Assembly (NCBI GenBank): GCA_025350285.1
Contig: JANXYE010000363.1
Coordinates: 1-8,877, forward strand
Origin: Chloroflexota bacterium
GTDB taxonomy: Bacteria; Chloroflexota; Dehalococcoidia; Tepidiformales; Tepidiformaceae
Length of the DNA: 8,877 nucleotides
Reading direction: 5' to 3'
The notes below the pieces were generated by a model. That model was not told the DNA's origin. It made no database searches and worked only from the letters and a program-made list of their open reading frames with translations. The position numbers and the translations under genes were made by a program. Below, one piece after another: positions 7,485 through 8,877 of the stretch (within the stretch, counting starts at the first letter, position 1; each line of letters opens with the position of its first letter).

Positions 7485-7512
7485 GACCCGAAAAGAGAGG
7501 CCAAACCCGGCG

Positions 7513-8004
7513 ATGACATCAGCCGTCATGGTTGTTGACTGCCCCCGCAACCCGGGGGTCCGGACAGCGCTGCGCTGTCAGCGGTGCGACACGCCCATCT
7601 GTCCGAAGTGCTTGGTGCAGACCCCGGTCGGGGCGAAGTGCCGCGATTGCGCGAAGATTATGAAGTCGCCCATCTACACCCTGAACTCTCTGCAGTTCGC
7701 GAAGGCGGCGGGCGTCGCCCTCGTGGGCGGCGTGATCACCGGTCTGATCTGGGCGGCTATCCTCTTCCCGTTCACGGTGGGGTTCTTATCGATCTTCGTA
7801 GGCGCGGGACTCGGCTACCTGTTCACCCGTCTGCTCGAATGGGCCACGGGACATAAGCGTGGGACGATGATGGTCTGCCTCGCCGCCGCGGGGATCCTCA
7901 TAGCGTGGGGGACGACCGTGCCGTTCGTCGGGTTCGGGGCCGCCAAGTTCGGGCTGATTGCCGCCGGTCTCGGGGTCTACTTTTCCTACCAGAACCTAAA
8001 GTAG
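7513..8004 (+). CDS. B-box-like zinc-finger protein with membrane helices, function unknown
   Basis: Protein of 163 residues. The N-terminal 46 residues hold seven Cys (C10, C22, C25, C30, C33, C43, C46) in the spacing of the B-box-type zinc finger found at the start of many actinobacterial and Chloroflexota membrane proteins, including some rhomboid proteases. The His usual in that family (RHP) is Asn13 here. Residues 64-158 hold about four hydrophobic helices (roughly 64-83, 86-106, 118-134, 138-158). The Gly-Ser active-site pattern of rhomboids is not seen, so this is not a rhomboid protease. ATG 7513 has AGAGAGG 12 bases upstream, rather far; ATG 7528 would keep the finger intact and is an alternative start. 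The finger probably faces the cytoplasm. No function is known to me. Confidence 0.85.
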   Translation: MTSAVMVVDCPRNPGVRTALRCQRCDTPICPKCLVQTPVGAKCRDCAKIMKSPIYTLNSLQFAKAAGVALVGGVITGLIWAAILFPFTVGFLSIFVGAGLGYLFTRLLEWATGHKRGTMMVCLAAAGILIAWGTTVPFVGFGAAKFGLIAAGLGVYFSYQNLK

Positions 8005-8037
8005 CACTTTCATGGGCACGCCTGTTCCAGAACGACG

Positions 8038-8349
8038 CTAGACGACGAACGACATCCCGACGATAAACGCCAAAACGACGGCTCCGATTGCGGCCACGGT
8101 GAGCAGGTCACGATGGACGTAGCTGTAGTCCGCTGTCACGTGGTGGGCCCGCCCTCCGAGACTGCGGCGAGAAGCGTGGCCAGCTACCGCCTGAAGACCG
8201 GCGTCGATGCGGGGCGCCGCCTCAGGGCGGGGCGTCGCGTCCGCCGTACGGACGATAAGGTCCGGTGGTTCACTCCCGGCCAGTGGGCGGGGGAGGGCTG
8301 CGGCAGGGACTGCCTGGCGGCGGGTTCGGCGGGGGGAACGGGCGGTCAT
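8038..8349 (-). CDS. Small tail-anchored membrane protein, function unknown
   Basis: Predicted 103-residue protein. The first 70 residues are rich in Arg, Pro and Ala, look disordered and carry many positive charges (RSPRRTRRQ at 4-12). The C-terminus YSYVHRDLLTVAAIGA (75-90) continues into a single hydrophobic helix ending at the last residue, a tail-anchor layout with the bulk of the protein in the cytoplasm. Short proteins ending in a Tyr-x-x-Arg-Asp-Leu stretch plus a final helix occur, as I recall, in Chloroflexota and related groups without a known role. ATG 8349 was chosen; an in-frame GTG at 8412 would add 21 residues. The gene is convergent with the zinc-finger gene (33 bp apart) and divergent from gyrA. 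I recognise no family name. Confidence 0.7.
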   Translation of the reverse strand: MTARSPRRTRRQAVPAAALPRPLAGSEPPDLIVRTADATPRPEAAPRIDAGLQAVAGHASRRSLGGRAHHVTADYSYVHRDLLTVAAIGAVVLAFIVGMSFVV

Positions 8350-8381
8350 CTTCCCAAGATGGTACCCGCTTCGCCACGGAC

Positions 8382-8411
8382 GGTATAGGGAACGGGCGCC
8401 CCGCCTGCCCA
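8382..8411 (-). promoter_or_regulatory. Candidate promoter for the small tail-anchored protein
   Basis: On the minus strand TGGGCA (4/6 match to -35, at 8411-8406) is 18 bp from TATACC (4/6 match to -10, at 8387-8382). It predicts a short leader before ATG 8349. It overlaps the in-frame GTG alternative, which favours the ATG if this promoter is real. Confidence 0.3.
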
Positions 8412-8439
8412 CGAAATCGCCCCTTAGCCAGCCGAACTG

Positions 8440-8445
8440 TATAAT
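8440..8445 (+). promoter_or_regulatory. -10 element of the gyrA promoter
   Basis: Perfect TATAAT in an otherwise GC-rich region, 35 bp before the gyrA ATG. A weak -35 (TCGCCC, 3/6 match) lies 17 bp upstream at 8417-8422. Transcription would start near 8452, leaving a leader of about 28 nt with GGGAG (8466-8470) as ribosome binding site. Confidence 0.6.
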
Positions 8446-8479
8446 TTACCTAGCGGTATGAGATCGGGAGTCCCTGCGC

Positions 8480-8877
8480 ATGACTGACATTACGCCAACG
8501 TCCAACGTCCGCAACGTCGCTATTGAAGGCGAAATGCGGACGTCGTACCTCGATTACGCCATGAGCGTGATCGTCTCGCGTGCGCTCCCGGATGTCCGGG
8601 ATGGCTTGAAGCCCGTGCAGCGGCGGATCCTCTGGGGCATGCACGACGGCGGCGCCCGTCCGGGCACGGCCTACCGGAAGTCCGCCCGCATCGTCGGCGA
8701 TGTCATGGGTAAGTATCACCCCCACGGTGACCAGACCGTCTACGACGCCCTCGTGCGCATGGCCCAGGACTTTTCGATGCGCTACCCGCTGGTCGATGGC
8801 CAGGGGAACTTCGGCAGCGTCGATGGCGATCCGCCCGCCGCCCAGCGCTACACCGAAGCGCGCATGTCCGGCATCGC
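8480..8877 (+). CDS. gyrA: DNA gyrase subunit A (5' part, cut by window edge)
   Basis: Breakage-reunion subunit of the type II topoisomerase that adds negative supercoils. The visible 132 residues cover the N-terminal arm and the start of the winged-helix domain: [20 protein letters not shown] (17-36), [19 protein letters not shown] (37-55), [12 protein letters not shown] (73-84), [20 protein letters not shown], and the catalytic Tyr124 in QRYTEARM, equivalent to E. coli Tyr122. GyrA is favoured over ParC by the [15 protein letters not shown] stretch. In the quinolone-resistance-determining region, E. coli Ser83 corresponds to Gln85 and Asp87 to Asp89 (retained). The start ATG has GGGAG nine bases upstream. 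No gyrB lies immediately upstream, so the gene has its own promoter here. Confidence 0.98.
   Translation, partial: MTDITPTSNVRNVAIEGEMRTSYLDYAMSVIVSRALPDVRDGLKPVQRRILWGMHDGGARPGTAYRKSARIVGDVMGKYHPHGDQTVYDALVRMAQDFSMRYPLVDGQGNFGSVDGDPPAAQRYTEARMSGI

Noticed and set aside
8024..8033. GTTCCAGAAC palindrome between the two convergent genes
   Set aside because: The 2-nt loop is too small for an RNA hairpin, no T-tract follows, and a site between convergent gene ends is unlikely to be an operator.
8458..8487. A 9-codon upstream frame (ATG ... TGA) overlapping the gyrA start codon
   Set aside because: No ribosome binding site of its own is evident and such short overlaps arise often by chance; GGGAG fits the gyrA ATG better.

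Overview
The window is ordinary, GC-rich bacterial chromosome with dense housekeeping genes. Codon usage looks even throughout, and I see no insertion sequence, prophage, tRNA, rRNA or CRISPR array. The protein set points to Chloroflexota, possibly a high-GC relative of Dehalococcoidia: a single-chain glycyl-tRNA synthetase, recA-recX followed by an rny-ymdB pair, and a small protein with a B-box-like zinc finger fused to membrane helices. This taxonomic placement is an inference from protein style, held with moderate to low confidence.

Left part (1-1687), minus strand: a DUF167/YggU-like gene, then, after 224 bp without a gene, glyS, which runs off the left edge. glyS starts at a TTG codon. 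Positions 1688-1852 form a divergent control region between the DUF167 gene and recA. It holds a LexA/SOS-box-like palindrome, a second perfect inverted repeat and an extended -10 promoter.

Centre (1853-7348), plus strand: recA and recX sit 6 bp apart as a recombination unit. A probable promoter (TTGACC, 17 bp, TACGCT) then begins a second unit: rny (RNase Y), ymdB (metallophosphoesterase), a PHP-domain phosphoesterase and fabZ. rny and ymdB abut, ymdB and the PHP gene overlap by one base (TGATG), and fabZ follows 20 bp later with a strong ribosome binding site. The first three proteins together look like an RNA-turnover set: a membrane-tethered endonuclease, a cyclic-nucleotide phosphodiesterase and a possible nucleotide or oligoribonucleotide phosphatase. 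fabZ adds a fatty-acid synthesis enzyme to the same transcript.

Right part (7349-8877): a structured 164-bp spacer, a zinc-finger/membrane protein of unknown function on the plus strand, a convergent small tail-anchored protein on the minus strand, and the start of gyrA on the plus strand behind a consensus TATAAT. GyrA carries Gln at the position equivalent to E. coli Ser83, in the quinolone-resistance-determining region.

I found no clearly new defence or mobile system. The best leads are the RNA-turnover gene set, the recA control region, the two uncharacterised membrane proteins and the GyrA residue.
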